From Daphnia pulex (lineage: Eukaryota > Arthropoda > Branchiopoda > Diplostraca > Daphniidae), in contig NC_060026.1 in NCBI RefSeq assembly GCF_021134715.1, forward strand, positions 310,001 through 374,000: a DNA stretch of 64,000 bases, in the 5' to 3' direction. The stretch's first letter is position 1, and the number at the start of each line of letters is the position of its first letter. The notes below the pieces were generated by a model. The model searched no databases. It was not told the origin of the DNA and worked only from the letters and a program-made list of their open reading frames with translations. This document shows positions 44,301 to 53,322 of the stretch, one piece after another. A program made the position numbers and the translations under genes.

Positions 44301-46156
44301 CTTCGGCTGGGTGGAGCCGGAAGAAGTTAATTGCCTCTTCCCGCAGTCCATACGCTGGGTGGTGATAGTCGTCTTCCAGCATAAGCAATTCTAAACAATT
44401 TTCTATAGACATTAATGTGATTAAATGTCTTTCACAGGCAGCTTTCAGTTCCGTCAACAAGTATTTATCTGCAACCACCAACAGTTTGACGGCCATTTTT
44501 TCCATGGTCGCAGCAGTCAAACGTCCCGTGTAAATAAATCGTAGGAGCTCCTTGAATATTTCCGGCTCGGTGTCGTCAATTTCAACGTGATTGGTCGATT
44601 TCTCCTTGGTAGCGTGCTGGAACATGGCTTTAAAGACTTCGCTTCTGGCGGCTAATATGATTTTGTGGGCGGGAAATTCGCTACCGCCGACTTTGAAAAT
44701 GACGTCACTGAACGACATGTCATCAAACAATTCTTCGAGCTGAGTCGTCAGTTGATGGGTGCAATTGATTCCCACGGGTTGGGGTATGCCAGATGCAGGT
44801 TGTTTTTTGACCATGCATTCATTCACACAACTGATGGTGAGACTGCCGTCTGCTTGCCTACATTTTGATTTTAGAATTTCTTCTTTCGACAATTCAAAGT
44901 AGACGAAAGTATGGATGTGTGAGTAGACGACATGTTGGTGAAGCTTCACTCCATTTTTGTTGACGATGGCGATTTTGACTTGAAATGGGTCGATTAAATT
45001 AGCCAAAATTCCTTTGGTGTTAACGTAATGCAACAGGCTGATTCTTATTTTGGTTCCCAAATCAGAAAGTTGCAATTTCCATTGATGATTTTGAATTTCT
45101 TTTGTTGAAAAAAATCCAGATGACAAATCTGAGCCTTTCCCATCTACAGTTTCAAGAAACTTTGCTTGAACGTTCCAGTCGAACGCAACTTTGACGATTA
45201 TGCTTCCAGAATCAGACCAATTAAAAACTTCCATCTTGAATGAGCGGAAATGATCGCACACCTGCAATTGACGGCCAATAAAAATGATCTCGTGAATAAC
45301 TTGTCAATTTATGAATAATTGAATACCAATCGACAACTTAATAAGCTGAGCTTATATTCCGTTACTAAAATCACTGATATTCTGTTTGCAGTTGGTTCGA
45401 AAATGTAAAAGTTCTTACCCAAAGTTCTTAGGATTCCTTTGTTCAATAATTGACTAGACCAGTAGACCTACTTCCCTGAAAACTCGTCGTGAAATGATAC
45501 AGCTAAGAAAAACAAAGACGAAGAAACGTCGCTCTGCGTCTTTAACTAAGTGCCATCTGTGATGAAACGAAAAAAGGAAAGATCGTAACATCGTCGTAAT
45601 GCAAACTTGTGATTTGTAATTTTTAAACCGTTCACAAAATTACATTACATCATCCTTTGACGTAGAAACTCATCCAGGATCGAATGGAAGCCTCAGATTC
45701 GAGGTCCTTCCAAAAATTTTTAAATTTCTAGTTTTCGCAAAATTATTGATTTGGAATGCGCATCATCCTGGGGCTACCACCCCCTAGCCCAAGGTTGGGG
45801 ATGGAAAATGAACAATAATGGCCGCTTTTTTATTCTTTTTCTAACCTTTTCTCTTTATTTTTAAAATAAAAGAAATTTGGCTCTTTTCAAAAAACGTTTT
45901 GTCAGTCGTAGTTTGATCGTTCTCAGTTGCGGATGTGCCGCCGTGTGTGATGTTCATTTAGAAAAATTGAAAATTTTTTTTCTTTTCCAACAGCGTGAAT
46001 TTGTTACTTTAGAGATAGCTCATTTGTGGTACATTTTTTGTTTGTCTCTTTGTTAACAGATTTGATCCTGAACGGTTTCAGGGCGTGGATTGGTACTCGG
46101 ACAAACGTAATTCCGGAAAAGGCATGCTGCTTCGACCATCAAACGATGACGTCTGA
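35386..46156 (+). CDS. plus-strand transcription unit; 52-aa reading frame split by a 10.6-kb intron
   Basis: Exon 35386-35447 starts AAGATGTCGGATCG and encodes 20 codons (MSDRRTLGSLSEKVLMVQFK) ending AG|GTATTA. Exon 46060-46156 (acceptor TTAACAG) continues in phase as R-FDPERFQGVDWYSDKRNS and ends GMLLRPSNDDV, TGA. A donor (TCT|GTAAGT at 46190) follows 34 bases after the stop. The charged, non-repetitive second exon looks genuinely coding. The intron contains the minus-strand C1q-A, kinase-ankyrin and MATH-BTB genes, plus alternative exons at 35991-36215 and 40014-40107 that also fit the donor phase. I do not recognise the protein. It may be the 5' end of a longer, alternatively spliced gene running off the window. 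The second exon is duplicated at 59275-59371. Confidence 0.4.
35991..36215 (+). other. candidate alternative exon (paralogue of 49385-49609)
   Basis: A 225-bp segment with acceptor ATACAG and donor TTCAG|GTAGGAGG. It has a paralogue of exactly the same length at 49385-49609, copied again at 62600-62824, with both splice sites conserved despite many substitutions. If joined to the 35447 donor it adds 17 codons and then a stop. It may be an alternative terminal exon, a poison exon or a non-coding exon. It contains complementary CCTCGTG / CACGAGG arms (about 36104-36143). Confidence 0.4.
36216..37227. other. intronic/intergenic, paralogous to 49610-50418
   Basis: No coding exon seen. The segment is a diverged relative of 49610-50418, recognisable by shared stretches around ATTTTTTATCCG and GTTTTCGGTTT, so it belongs to an older tandem duplication. 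Confidence 0.4.
37228..39147 (-). pseudogene. C1q-domain secreted protein gene A, one-base frameshift in exon 5
   Basis: Exons in order: 39147-39019, 38948-38874, 38797-38581, 38521-38367, 38306-38106, 38029-37790, 37709-37228. Exon 1 encodes a signal peptide (MASNFYNLFLTLLICASEW). Exons 2-3 encode a coiled coil, then a fibrinogen-like motif (IDPDGQGVGDDP, FVYCDMATG). Exons 4-6 resemble the contactin-associated-protein fibrinogen-like module (SWWNDRDGNPQYFWAG, CQCG...CNCD, LGRFECSG). Exon 7 is a C1q domain (FQTWIGFAGVQSTSVYFYV, FFSFSG, HFTGWLLQED). Exon 5 is 201 bp where the intact paralogue has 202. One base is missing near 38282 (GACGCCCCACTT then GAAAGGATGG), which shifts the frame and truncates the protein. 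Intron 2 uses a GC donor (CAT|GCAAGT). It is probably a recent pseudogene, or a base error. Confidence 0.8.
39201..39227 (-). promoter_or_regulatory. TATA box and shared upstream motif of C1q gene A
   Basis: On the minus strand, TATAAA (39206-39201) lies 54 bases before the ATG, preceded by CTCAAGTTAT (39227-39218). GACACTCAA follows at the expected start-site distance. C1q gene B has the same CTCAAGTTAT, a TATAAG and GACACTCAA, so the core promoter is shared between paralogues that have otherwise diverged here. Confidence 0.55.
39228..41056. other. intergenic, contains one candidate plus-strand exon
   Basis: AT-rich and copied at 52443-54271. Apart from the candidate exon 40014-40107 no coding sequence was found on either strand. 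Confidence 0.4.
40014..40107 (+). other. candidate alternative exon of the plus-strand unit
   Basis: Acceptor TGCCCTTAG (polypyrimidine tract upstream), donor CAAG|GTAGGG, 94 bp. In the phase set by the 35447 donor it is fully open (R-CREAFLRLSTLISALNPC, then GDVLGFK) and ends in phase 0. Joining onward to 46060 would give an immediate stop. Alternative exon or non-coding exon; copied at 53229-53322. Confidence 0.35.
41057..42790 (-). CDS. IRE1/RNase L-like protein kinase fused to C-terminal ankyrin repeats, 489 aa (copy 1)
   Basis: Exons: 42790-42588, 42492-41993, 41908-41793, 41707-41057. Phases agree; CDS 1470 nt. Kinase domain, residues ~1-272: Gly loop GKGAFGSVFSG, VAVKRVE (catalytic Lys), HIAKLFHVE, hinge ALELC, catalytic loop HRDIKPANVL, WADFGLSR, GTKNWYAPELL, and a final helix KMLVHDHEGR. 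All key residues (K, HRD, DFG, APE) are present, so it should be active. The pattern ALELCVASL, HRDIKPANVLI and SGIKGTKNWYAPE is IRE1-like. Residues ~285-475 form five ankyrin-type repeats spaced ~35 residues apart (NNALHLLC, SNALHLLC, RNALHYLC, WNALHLLC). The KEN ribonuclease domain of IRE1/RNase L is absent and the domain order is the reverse of RNase L. A role in stress or immune signalling is inference. Confidence 0.88.
42791..44184. other. intergenic between kinase-ankyrin and MATH-BTB genes
   Basis: No coding exon seen; AT-rich, with a T/G-rich stretch near 43312-43340. It includes the kinase gene promoter (no clear TATA) and the 3' flank of the MATH-BTB gene. Confidence 0.4.
44185..45234 (-). 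CDS. MATH-BTB (SPOP-like) Cullin-3 adaptor, 349 aa (copy 1)
   Basis: The first in-frame ATG of the mRNA is at 45234 (MEVFNW). The open frame extends upstream, but an acceptor (TTGCAG, exon edge 45261) interrupts it. With a donor at 45419 (TGG|GTAAGA) it defines a 157-bp 5' UTR intron. Residues ~1-135 are a MATH/TRAF-type domain (WKLQLSDLG, VYFELSKEEIL, DGSLTISC). Residues ~165-280 are a BTB/POZ domain (LFDDMSFSDVIFKVGGSEFP, AHKIILAARSEVFKAMF, LLRFIYTGRL), and the rest is BACK-like (LLVVADKYLLTELKAACE). The length is close to SPOP (~374). These proteins recruit substrates to Cul3 ubiquitin ligase. The MATH domain is divergent, as in arthropod lineage-specific SPOP expansions, so the substrate cannot be inferred. 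Confidence 0.9.
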   Translation of the reverse strand: MEVFNWSDSGSIIVKVAFDWNVQAKFLETVDGKGSDLSSGFFSTKEIQNHQWKLQLSDLGTKIRISLLHYVNTKGILANLIDPFQVKIAIVNKNGVKLHQHVVYSHIHTFVYFELSKEEILKSKCRQADGSLTISCVNECMVKKQPASGIPQPVGINCTHQLTTQLEELFDDMSFSDVIFKVGGSEFPAHKIILAARSEVFKAMFQHATKEKSTNHVEIDDTEPEIFKELLRFIYTGRLTAATMEKMAVKLLVVADKYLLTELKAACERHLITLMSIENCLELLMLEDDYHHPAYGLREEAINFFRLHPAEVILTDGWKKAKQENLALLFDVQEVAFSSQPDNEFRAAK

Positions 46157-47070
46157 CTGAATTTGCCAAATGCCTGCTCGCCATTTATCTGTAAGTGTTT
46201 CATTATCCTGTTTTCTATCGTATTTATCTTCCGCTGATTTCAATTTTGCTCTATCGCTATCGGTTGCAATGGTTGTCGTATTATTGGAGCGATCTGATTA
46301 AGGTTTTGTTTCATACCGCCGTGTCTTGTGCTTTGGCTCTTAAATAGTTAGAGAATAGCCCATTGTAGAAGAAACAGTATTTTTCAATCGTAGGCGCCGT
46401 GAATTTTCTCGTTTGCAGGTTTATAGTACCTTTCCACAAGTGTGGGTATTACGACTGGGGGGAATGAATTACTGATAGCCGATTTTCTAGCATTTCCTCT
46501 TTATTTTGGTTCGAGAAATTTGGCTATTGGTTATAGGCCGCGTCTTCAGTCATATAATTTGATTGCTCTCCCTTTCGGCCTAGTGCACGTGTATTTTAAG
46601 CTGTGGTAATGAAAATTGATAGCTTTTTCTTGTTCATGTCAACGATGTGTAGCTCATTGAATTGTGTAAGCCTATAAAGACGTCGTGGTGTGTGAATTTA
46701 ATAAGTTCAGTCTTGGCGGTCGTATAATTTTATTCGAGATTGAAGGACTAGTTTAATACTTTTTATCTTTAATGGTTAGTTTTTTCCCTGTCCCGATTCG
46801 TCATCAAGTGTCTACTGTCTAACTGTCCGCTTCATAATTGTAACGTCATTTGAAGTTGACTTCTTATTTCTGTTAATTGACGTGGCCTTTAAACAGGTTT
46901 CTCATTGACATTATCAGTTCAAAAGAATAATTCCTGTCTTTATGTACGGCAGCCATCAAATGACAGACGTGAACGGGACCATAAGGAACATTATCGTCTC
47001 TTTTATTGGCGGAGCAAAATTGCAATGTAGATTGGTCGTTAACTGCGTTTATTGACCCACATTTTTCCTG
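45420..47070. other. intergenic, contains plus-strand coding exon 46060-46156
   Basis: Apart from the 5' UTR exon of the MATH-BTB gene at its left end and the plus-strand exon at 46060, no gene is visible. Minus-strand TATTTTTAAA-like AT stretches only. Confidence 0.4.
47048..47053 (-). terminator. polyadenylation signal of C1q gene B
   Basis: AATAAA on the minus strand, 18 bases past the stop codon of the gene at 47071-48929. The gene has a very short 3' UTR. Copy at 60263-60268. Confidence 0.6.
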
Positions 47071-48929
47071 TTAAAATAATGCCTCTTCCAACAAAAAACC
47101 AGTAAAATGAAGGGACCCATAACCGTACAGAGACACACCCGATGAAATCGAATTAATCGCCAACCAGATTTCATCTCCTCTTTGCAGACTGACCGTCACT
47201 TGGATGCTAAACGTTTCTAAATTCCATTCCGAGTTGGACGAATCGATTGGGATATAACCGTTAGCTACGCCGTTCTCATATAACTGTATTCCACAACCAA
47301 GCCTAGATGAAGTAGATGGAAATTGAACCGTTCCAGATGCAGAGAAAAAATAAGTTCCCGCTCTCGGAGTCGTGAATTTTCCCGATGTCAAGTTCATTGC
47401 CGCTCCCACGTTCAAGTTTTGAACGTCGAATGGAATTGGAATAGAAGGTTGAGCGAAGCCACTCTCCCATTTCCTAACGTAGAAGTATGTCGGCGAGGAT
47501 TTGACATCTTCGTATCCAATCCACGTCTGGAAACCTGCCAAGGGAATTTTAGTAATCGTTCGTTTTCATGTATTTGATTAAAAAATTAAAACCGGAATCG
47601 TTAGGAAGCTTGGTAAAATCGCAGTAGACACTCTCGACGCTTTTCTCGTCCGTGACGGAATACAATCCGCTCAGACTGTGCCCAATCCTCCACAAATCTT
47701 GGCATGACTTGGGCATTCCAGTGACGGCCACTTGTCCGGTGCATTCAAATCGCCCAAGAGTGTGGACACCGGAAGAAATTCCGAGTTGGGTCCGACCAAA
47801 GTTCAGACGAGTAATGGGCAGGATCTCTTTGCCTACGACAACACCTGCACATTGAAAGTAATGACAAAAAGTACGGGATTTAGTCTATGCTAAATTGGAA
47901 ATCAATGTATAAAATAGAAAATTTTCACCAAACCATTATCAGCTGATTGAAGTGGCGCAGCGGCGTCGCAGTTGCACTTGACGGCAGGATCGATGCAATT
48001 CCCGTCGATTCCGCACTGACAGGTGTGAACGCTGGAATCGTTTCCGGCCCAAAAGTATTGAACGTTTCCATTTTTGTCGTTCCACCAACTGTAGGTGATG
48101 CCGTTCAGTTCCAACGGGGCGTAGAAACAATCATACTAATAACCATTTACAGTAAAAATGAATTATATTAATTTATAGTAGTATGCTATAAAAGACTACG
48201 GGATTTACTTACGGTGAGCGACTGGTGGCATTCCGCCGACAACTCGGCCAATGCCGACATTTGTCTACTTGTGGCGTTGTAGTTGATGGACCTGGAATAA
48301 CATCCAGGATCAGCGCAATGACCCACGTCTATTGATTCTTCGCTGTCGTGCGGGACTAAAGTCGATCCTGCGTGACAGCCACATTTGGTTATTCTTTTTG
48401 TCAGTTCAGTTTTGAATAAGTTGTATTTACCTGTGGCCATGTCGCAGTAGACGAAAATGGGGTCGTCTCCAACTCCCTGACCGTCAGGATCGATCCAGTG
48501 CATTCCGGATGTTAGGCTAGGGTTTGCTAGACGAACCTCTCTGCATGTTCTCTGAATACTTGCGCTCTTTCCACTTGACTGAATTTCGATCGCCTCGACA
48601 TATTTCGAAATTGATTTCGAGTTGAATTGCCGTTCATTCTGCAGGGCGAGTTCCAATCGGGCAACTTTTTGCTCGAGCACATCTAGCCGGCCATCTTTGA
48701 TTTCCAGTTGAACGGCATTCGTTTTCAACACTTGTCTCATTTCAATCTTAGATAAATTGTATTAAATTTAATTGGCTAATTTTATTGCTGAATCTGAGAG
48801 AAAAATTCTTACCATCTGGTCAGACAATTGCTGCAACCGTTCCTCTACCGAAAGGCCACTTGCGATTGTAATAGACCCAAGACAAACTAAAATACCAACT
48901 TGTAAAAGTAAAACGAAGTTACGAGCCAT
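47071..48929 (-). CDS. C1q-domain secreted protein gene B, 501 aa (copy 1)
   Basis: Exons: 48929-48813, 48746-48431, 48367-48213, 48135-47934, 47844-47593, 47534-47071. Phases agree; CDS 1506 nt. Signal peptide MARNFVLLLQVGILVCLGS; coiled coil about residues 28-85; fibrinogen-like motif (GMHWIDPDGQGVGDDP, VYCDMATG). The contactin-associated-like module has ITYSWWNDKNGNVQYFWAG, CQCGIDGNCIDPAVKCNCD and LGRFECTGQVAV, then SCQDLWRIGHSLSG and VYCDFT. The C-terminal C1q head covers residues ~348-501 (FQTWIGYEDVKSSPTYFYV, FFSASG, HFTGFLLEEALF). Exon 2 corresponds to exons 2 and 3 of genes A and C. Intron 5 has a weak donor (CCG|GTTTTA) and intron 4 a non-consensus one (ATG|GTTTGG). Probably a secreted oligomer acting as a recognition protein; the ligand is unknown. 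Confidence 0.9.
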
Positions 48930-48978
48930 TGTGTCTACCTTTTGGAAGAAAGTGCGCTAAAATGTTGAGTGTCCCTTG

Positions 48979-48991
48979 CTTATAACTTGAG
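48979..48991 (-). promoter_or_regulatory. TATA-like box and shared motif of C1q gene B
   Basis: Minus-strand CTCAAGTTAT (48991-48982) overlaps TATAAG (48984-48979), about 50 bases before the ATG, and is followed by GACACTCAA. The CTCAAGTTAT and GACACTCAA elements match the promoter of C1q gene A. Copy at 62194-62206. Confidence 0.5.
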
Positions 48992-49384
48992 AGCGCTTCA
49001 GAGAGATCGATAGATATGTAGCGAAGAAATTAACTTTGTGTGCGTGTTGGATTTCGTTTGTTTTACTTTTCAGGTGCAAAAGTCACTTGCGCGTATTTGT
49101 TTCTAATTCAAATGTGGGTCATGTTTGCTCTTTGATTCGGCAGGCAAATAATCGATGTAGTAGAAGTACAGATAACGTTAATGCCAATCAAATTCGTGCA
49201 CTTTGAATGGTCATGCAACGTAGCTTGGTGCAATCCGATTTCAAATTCCTTTTTGACCCAGTTGTTTTGTGCTTCTGCGCCAATGTCAAAAACAAACAAA
49301 CGAAGTCTTTTTTTTTTTACCCTGATTCAAAGAAATTTGATTTCTTCTGAATGAGTAACCAATTTTTTTATTTATTTTATGTAG

Positions 49385-49609
49385 GTGAACAGCTGATTGT
49401 AGCAGATTGAACGCTGAAAAATCGAATCACCTTTAATTCAATCGATGTCTGGCGACTCCTTTCCCTATTTTACATTTCTTTAAACCTTATGTCCTCGTGT
49501 ACATTCGTGCGAGGGCGAGTGTATTCACGAAGACGTCCTTCCTCCCTTTTTCCTGTTGGACCCACCTTCATGATCTGCAGATGGAGCGTCTAGGATTTCA
49601 GGATTTCAG
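49385..49609 (+). other. candidate alternative exon (paralogue of 35991-36215)
   Basis: Acceptor TATGTAG, donor TTTCAG|GTAGGTGG, 225 bp, the same length as its diverged relative at 35991. Stop codons occur in every frame, so it is likely untranslated or a terminal exon. It marks the start of the older tandem unit whose C1q gene follows on the opposite strand. Confidence 0.4.
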
Positions 49610-50418
49610 GTAGGTGGCAATTGACGTTCATTTTTAGTTAAATTAAAGCTATTTATCAAACCAGAGTCATTTTTGCGTGAAAGAGACGCAGACTTAACTC
49701 GGTCTTATTTGATAGCATGCATGAGACGAGTTGAATCGACAGTTAAATTACGTTGTGACACGTTTCGCTGTAGTTGCGTAGACGTAAAACATGGAGGGTA
49801 TTGTGGTCTGGTCGACTTCTTCTTGCGCTCAAATCTTTCATATTCAACTGCGTCGATTAAATTTGGCTTCATATTTTTTTGCCTAAAGAAATGCGAGTAC
49901 ATTCAATCCACAGATGAACTTTTAATTATCAGCGACTCCCAGACTGTATCAAACGCCAGTTTTTTTTCAAACTTTTGTTGGTGTTGTTTGTCTCGGAAAG
50001 ATTTCTTTCCTGAAATCAGACAGAAGTATTTTGCTGAGTCACAATTACCTTGTTTTTAAGAATCTTTAGTGGGTTAACCACATCTATTGTGCAGTCTTTC
50101 TGCTCGCCAACGTTTTTGTTAAATTACGTCACTTTATTCTTATACTAAACACACCCGCTGTTTTACACAAACATTTTTTATCCGCGTTTTCGGTTTCAAA
50201 CCGAAGAGGGAACATTTTCTTCTCGATTTGAAAGCTGGTTTTGCTATGATGCTTTATTTGATTTCGTACTAACCACAAAAAGATTTCCCAATTGAAGAGA
50301 AAATGGTCCATAGAGTTTGCAACATATACCATTTATTTCTCTACTTTAAATGTATTATCTTGCTCGGACATTTGAATCGTCTTTTGCTGAATCTAATTCT
50401 ACCGTCTATAGCGATTTT
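49610..50418. other. no supportable gene
   Basis: AT-rich, paralogous to 36216-37227. A 128-codon plus-strand open stretch (49673-50059) has cysteine-rich, low-quality composition and a matching stretch is not preserved in the paralogue, so it is not called. Confidence 0.4.
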
Positions 50419-52362
50419 TTAAAGTCTGTTTTTAAGCGATTGAGCCACATCCTCTTGCAGTAGCCAGCCATTGAAGTGGGTGTAGTGGCCTCCGTTGTCA
50501 TAGAGGTACATCGTGTCTGCTCGATCGACCTGTATCCAAATTTCATCTCTAGCCTGGAGATACAACGTTGATTGAAGAGAGAAGCTATCCGTACTCATAG
50601 CCTGAGTCAAGTCCGCTTCGCTCATACTGATTTCTACGCCGTTCTTCCTTAAAGATACTTGAAATAATCCGTCGACAAATAACGCTGCACGCATGAAGGC
50701 GATGCCGGAGAAGGAGAAGAAGTAGGTTCCAGTGACAGGTGCCGTAAACTTGCCGCTTCCTTTGTTCATTGCATCTCCCGTGTTGATTTTTACCTCGTCG
50801 AACGTGATCGGGGTGTGTGTCCCATAGAAACTGCGGCTTCTCTGAGCGTAGAAATAGACGGAGGCTGACTGGACACCATCCAATCCAATCCATGTCTGGG
50901 ACGCTGCGGGCATTATGTGTCAGTAATTCGAAAATTAAAGTTTGAATCTAAATTATTGTTTCGAAATGCCATTAATTTTACCTGGGTCGCCCAAAGATTT
51001 AGTGAAATCGCAGTAGACAGTTTCGACCATTTTCTTTCCCATCACGGAATAAAATCCGCTAACACTGTGTCCAATTTTCAATAGATCTTCGCAGGAAGTT
51101 GGGAATCCGGTGACGATTGCGTCGCCACTACATTCGAATCGGCCGAGGGTGTGAACTCCGGTTGAAATTTGACCAAAGTTTAATTGCGTTATTGGAAGAC
51201 TTGCCTTTTTCGTTACGACACCTGCGCATTTCAATTCGGGAAAATCAAATAACACAACTGACAGTCACTTTTGCTTAATAATTGGGACTATTAACAATTC
51301 CCATTCAACATTATACCGTCGTCGTTTAACACATATGAAGCAGTTGCATCGCAATTGCATTTGACGTTAGAATCGATACAATTCCCCTCGATTCCGCATT
51401 GACAGGTGTGAACGCTCGAGTCACTCCCGGCCCAGAAATATTGCGGATTTCCATCTCTGTCATTCCACCAACTGTAAATGACTCCATCCTTCTCTAGTGG
51501 GGCGTCGTAGCATTCGTACTAGAAAAAGAAATATATCATCGGATGTTTTACATTTGCGAAATTGTACCAGGTTTACTTTGATTGACTGATGGCATTCGTT
51601 CGAGAGTTCAGCTAGCGTTGTCATTTGCCTCATAGTTGCGTTGTAGATAATTTCTCTGGAATAACAACCTGGATCAGTGCAATATCCTACGTCTATCGAA
51701 TCTTCGCTGTCGTGTAGGATGGTTGTTTTCCCTGTAAGTCGTTTGTTGTTGTATACGATTAATTTTTGTTAATGCGCATTACCCTTTTTTTGTACCTGTG
51801 GCCATGTCGCAGTAGACGAAAATGGGATCGTCCCCAACTCCCTGACCGTCAGGATCGATCCAGTAATTTCCCATCGTCAGGGACGAATCGGCTGCATGAG
51901 CTTCGCTGCACGTTCTGTACATGACGTTCTTTGTGGCCAACTGATTTGTTTCTCTTTCCTTTGTGGCAAGAAGTTCTAGTTCTAGTCTAAGAACTTTTTC
52001 TTCTAAGATTTCCTGTTGATTGATATAATTCGAACAAGTTTTTCAATGAAAATGATCTGAAAAGTTGTTTAGGAAGAAAGAGACTTGCATGTTGCCGATC
52101 TTTTTGCTCCATAAGCTCTTCCAGTCGAGTCACTTTCCTTTCCAGGTTGATTTTAAGCGAATTCTGGGAAAAAGGTCGGTGAAACATGCAGTTAAAAAAA
52201 GTTAAATTATTTTCATTTTGGCCTATGTATTACGTAATTGGTTGTCAGTTGTTGGAGTTGATCCTGAATTCCCCCCAAAGATGGACGGTCAGCCGAGCCA
52301 GCCGTCCATTCAGATGCGCAAATGAGTAAAGTTAAGAAAAGGTTGTAGAAGTTGGAAGCCAT
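50419..52362 (-). CDS. C1q-domain secreted protein gene C, 500 aa, hybrid of two paralogues
   Basis: Exons: 52362-52234, 52163-52089, 52012-51796, 51731-51577, 51518-51317, 51221-50982, 50903-50419. CDS 1503 nt, all phases agree. Signal peptide MASNFYNLFLTLLIC; coiled coil; IDPDGQGVGDDP and VYCDMATG; SWWNDRDGNPQYFWAG, CQCGIEGNCID and CNCD; LGRFECSGDAIV; C1q head (SQTWIGLDGVQSASVYFYA, HFNGWLLQED). Exons 1, 2 and the first part of 3 are base-identical to gene A (offset 13215). From 51897 downwards the sequence is a diverged version. Exon 5 has the full 202 bp (APLEKDGVIYSWW), so unlike gene A this copy is intact. It keeps the GC donor in intron 2 (CAT|GCAAGT). Confidence 0.9.
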
Positions 52363-52415
52363 TTTCACCTTCTTCCAGCGTCAGACTAGCGCTCGTTTTC
52401 ACTTGAGTGTCGCAA

Positions 52416-52442
52416 TTTATATCCATAGAGCGATAACTTGAG
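52416..52442 (-). promoter_or_regulatory. TATA box and shared motif of C1q gene C
   Basis: Copy of the gene A promoter (TATAAA 54 bases before the ATG and upstream CTCAAGTTAT) at offset 13215. Gene C therefore runs from gene A's promoter. Confidence 0.55.
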
Positions 52443-53228
52443 GTTTTGAACAAAACGAAACGCCTTCAGGTTTGTTTGATTTTAGATAAATAGGTTGTAC
52501 TTCATGGCTGGTCTTGTTTTTTCATGGGCTTATCATTGATCCTCGTCTTTGTTATTGGCAACTGCCTAAGTTAATACTAATTCAGTCGTTCTTGTGTCTA
52601 TAGATTCCATCCACAAAATTAGTTAACCATTAGCGAAGCTCCAATGTCGGCTAAGCCAATTACGTATGCGCTCGTTTTAAAACTAATCGTTAACAAAATT
52701 CATTTGATTCATGTCAACTTGTGAAATCTGTCTATCACAAAAAATCACAAAACGTTTCACCTTTGAATTCTGCACTGGCCTGACACGTTCTCGTCCATTT
52801 TTGAAACTGATAAAGGGGTAAACAAAAATCAATAGGCTACGTACGCAATTCAACTGACGAGATAGGAATAAAAAAAGGAAATATTCCCCTTATATTTTCT
52901 GGCGTCGTATTGGGGGGGATAACTGTAAGATTGTGAAGGTGGATCAAATCAGTTTCTCTTGGCTACAATTAATTTAGCGTTATTTTTTCTCGTGGGAGAT
53001 ACAGAAGTATGTTTTGGCATTTGGGTCCTCTAATGTAATAGATGTTAAAATAGTAATGTTTACATTTATACAAAGAACCCGATCGGGTCCTTTTCTTCAG
53101 TAGCTAAGAGGGGAGGTAATTATAGCCCTCTAGAGCTACAATGTGTTTTACTTAAATATTTTAACTGTTCGTTGTTTGAAGTAATTCAAATTTTAATAAT
53201 TTGTTTTTGATTGTTTACTTGCCCTTAG

Positions 53229-53322
53229 GTGCAGAGAGGCTTTTCTCCGGTTGTCCACCCTAATTTCAGCCCTGAATCCTTGCACGGATCGAGCATCACC
53301 TGGAGATGTCCTAGGCTTCAAG
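53229..53322 (+). other. candidate alternative exon (copy of 40014-40107)
   Basis: Same sequence and splice borders as 40014-40107. Confidence 0.35.

Larger units (their letters stand above)
38683..51897 (+). repeat. 13215-bp tandem unit, copy 1
   Basis: From 38683 the sequence repeats at 51898 with a constant offset of 13215 to the window end. All frames compared are identical and I saw no indels. Immediately left of 38683 and 51898, the two C1q genes still align but differ at several bases (for example C 38682 vs T 51897). The junction therefore lies in a homologous exon. The unit contains C1q-A exons 1-3, kinase-ankyrin, MATH-BTB, C1q-B and the 3' part of C1q-C. Confidence 0.92.

Noticed and set aside
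45235..45267. N-terminal extension of the MATH-BTB protein
   Set aside because: The extension starts at a TTG and is cut by a splice acceptor at 45261; ATG 45234 is the supported start.
49673..50059. 128-codon plus-strand ORF, duplicated at 62888-63274
   Set aside because: Composition is not protein-like, there is no domain, and the open frame is not kept in the diverged paralogous segment near 36280-36650.
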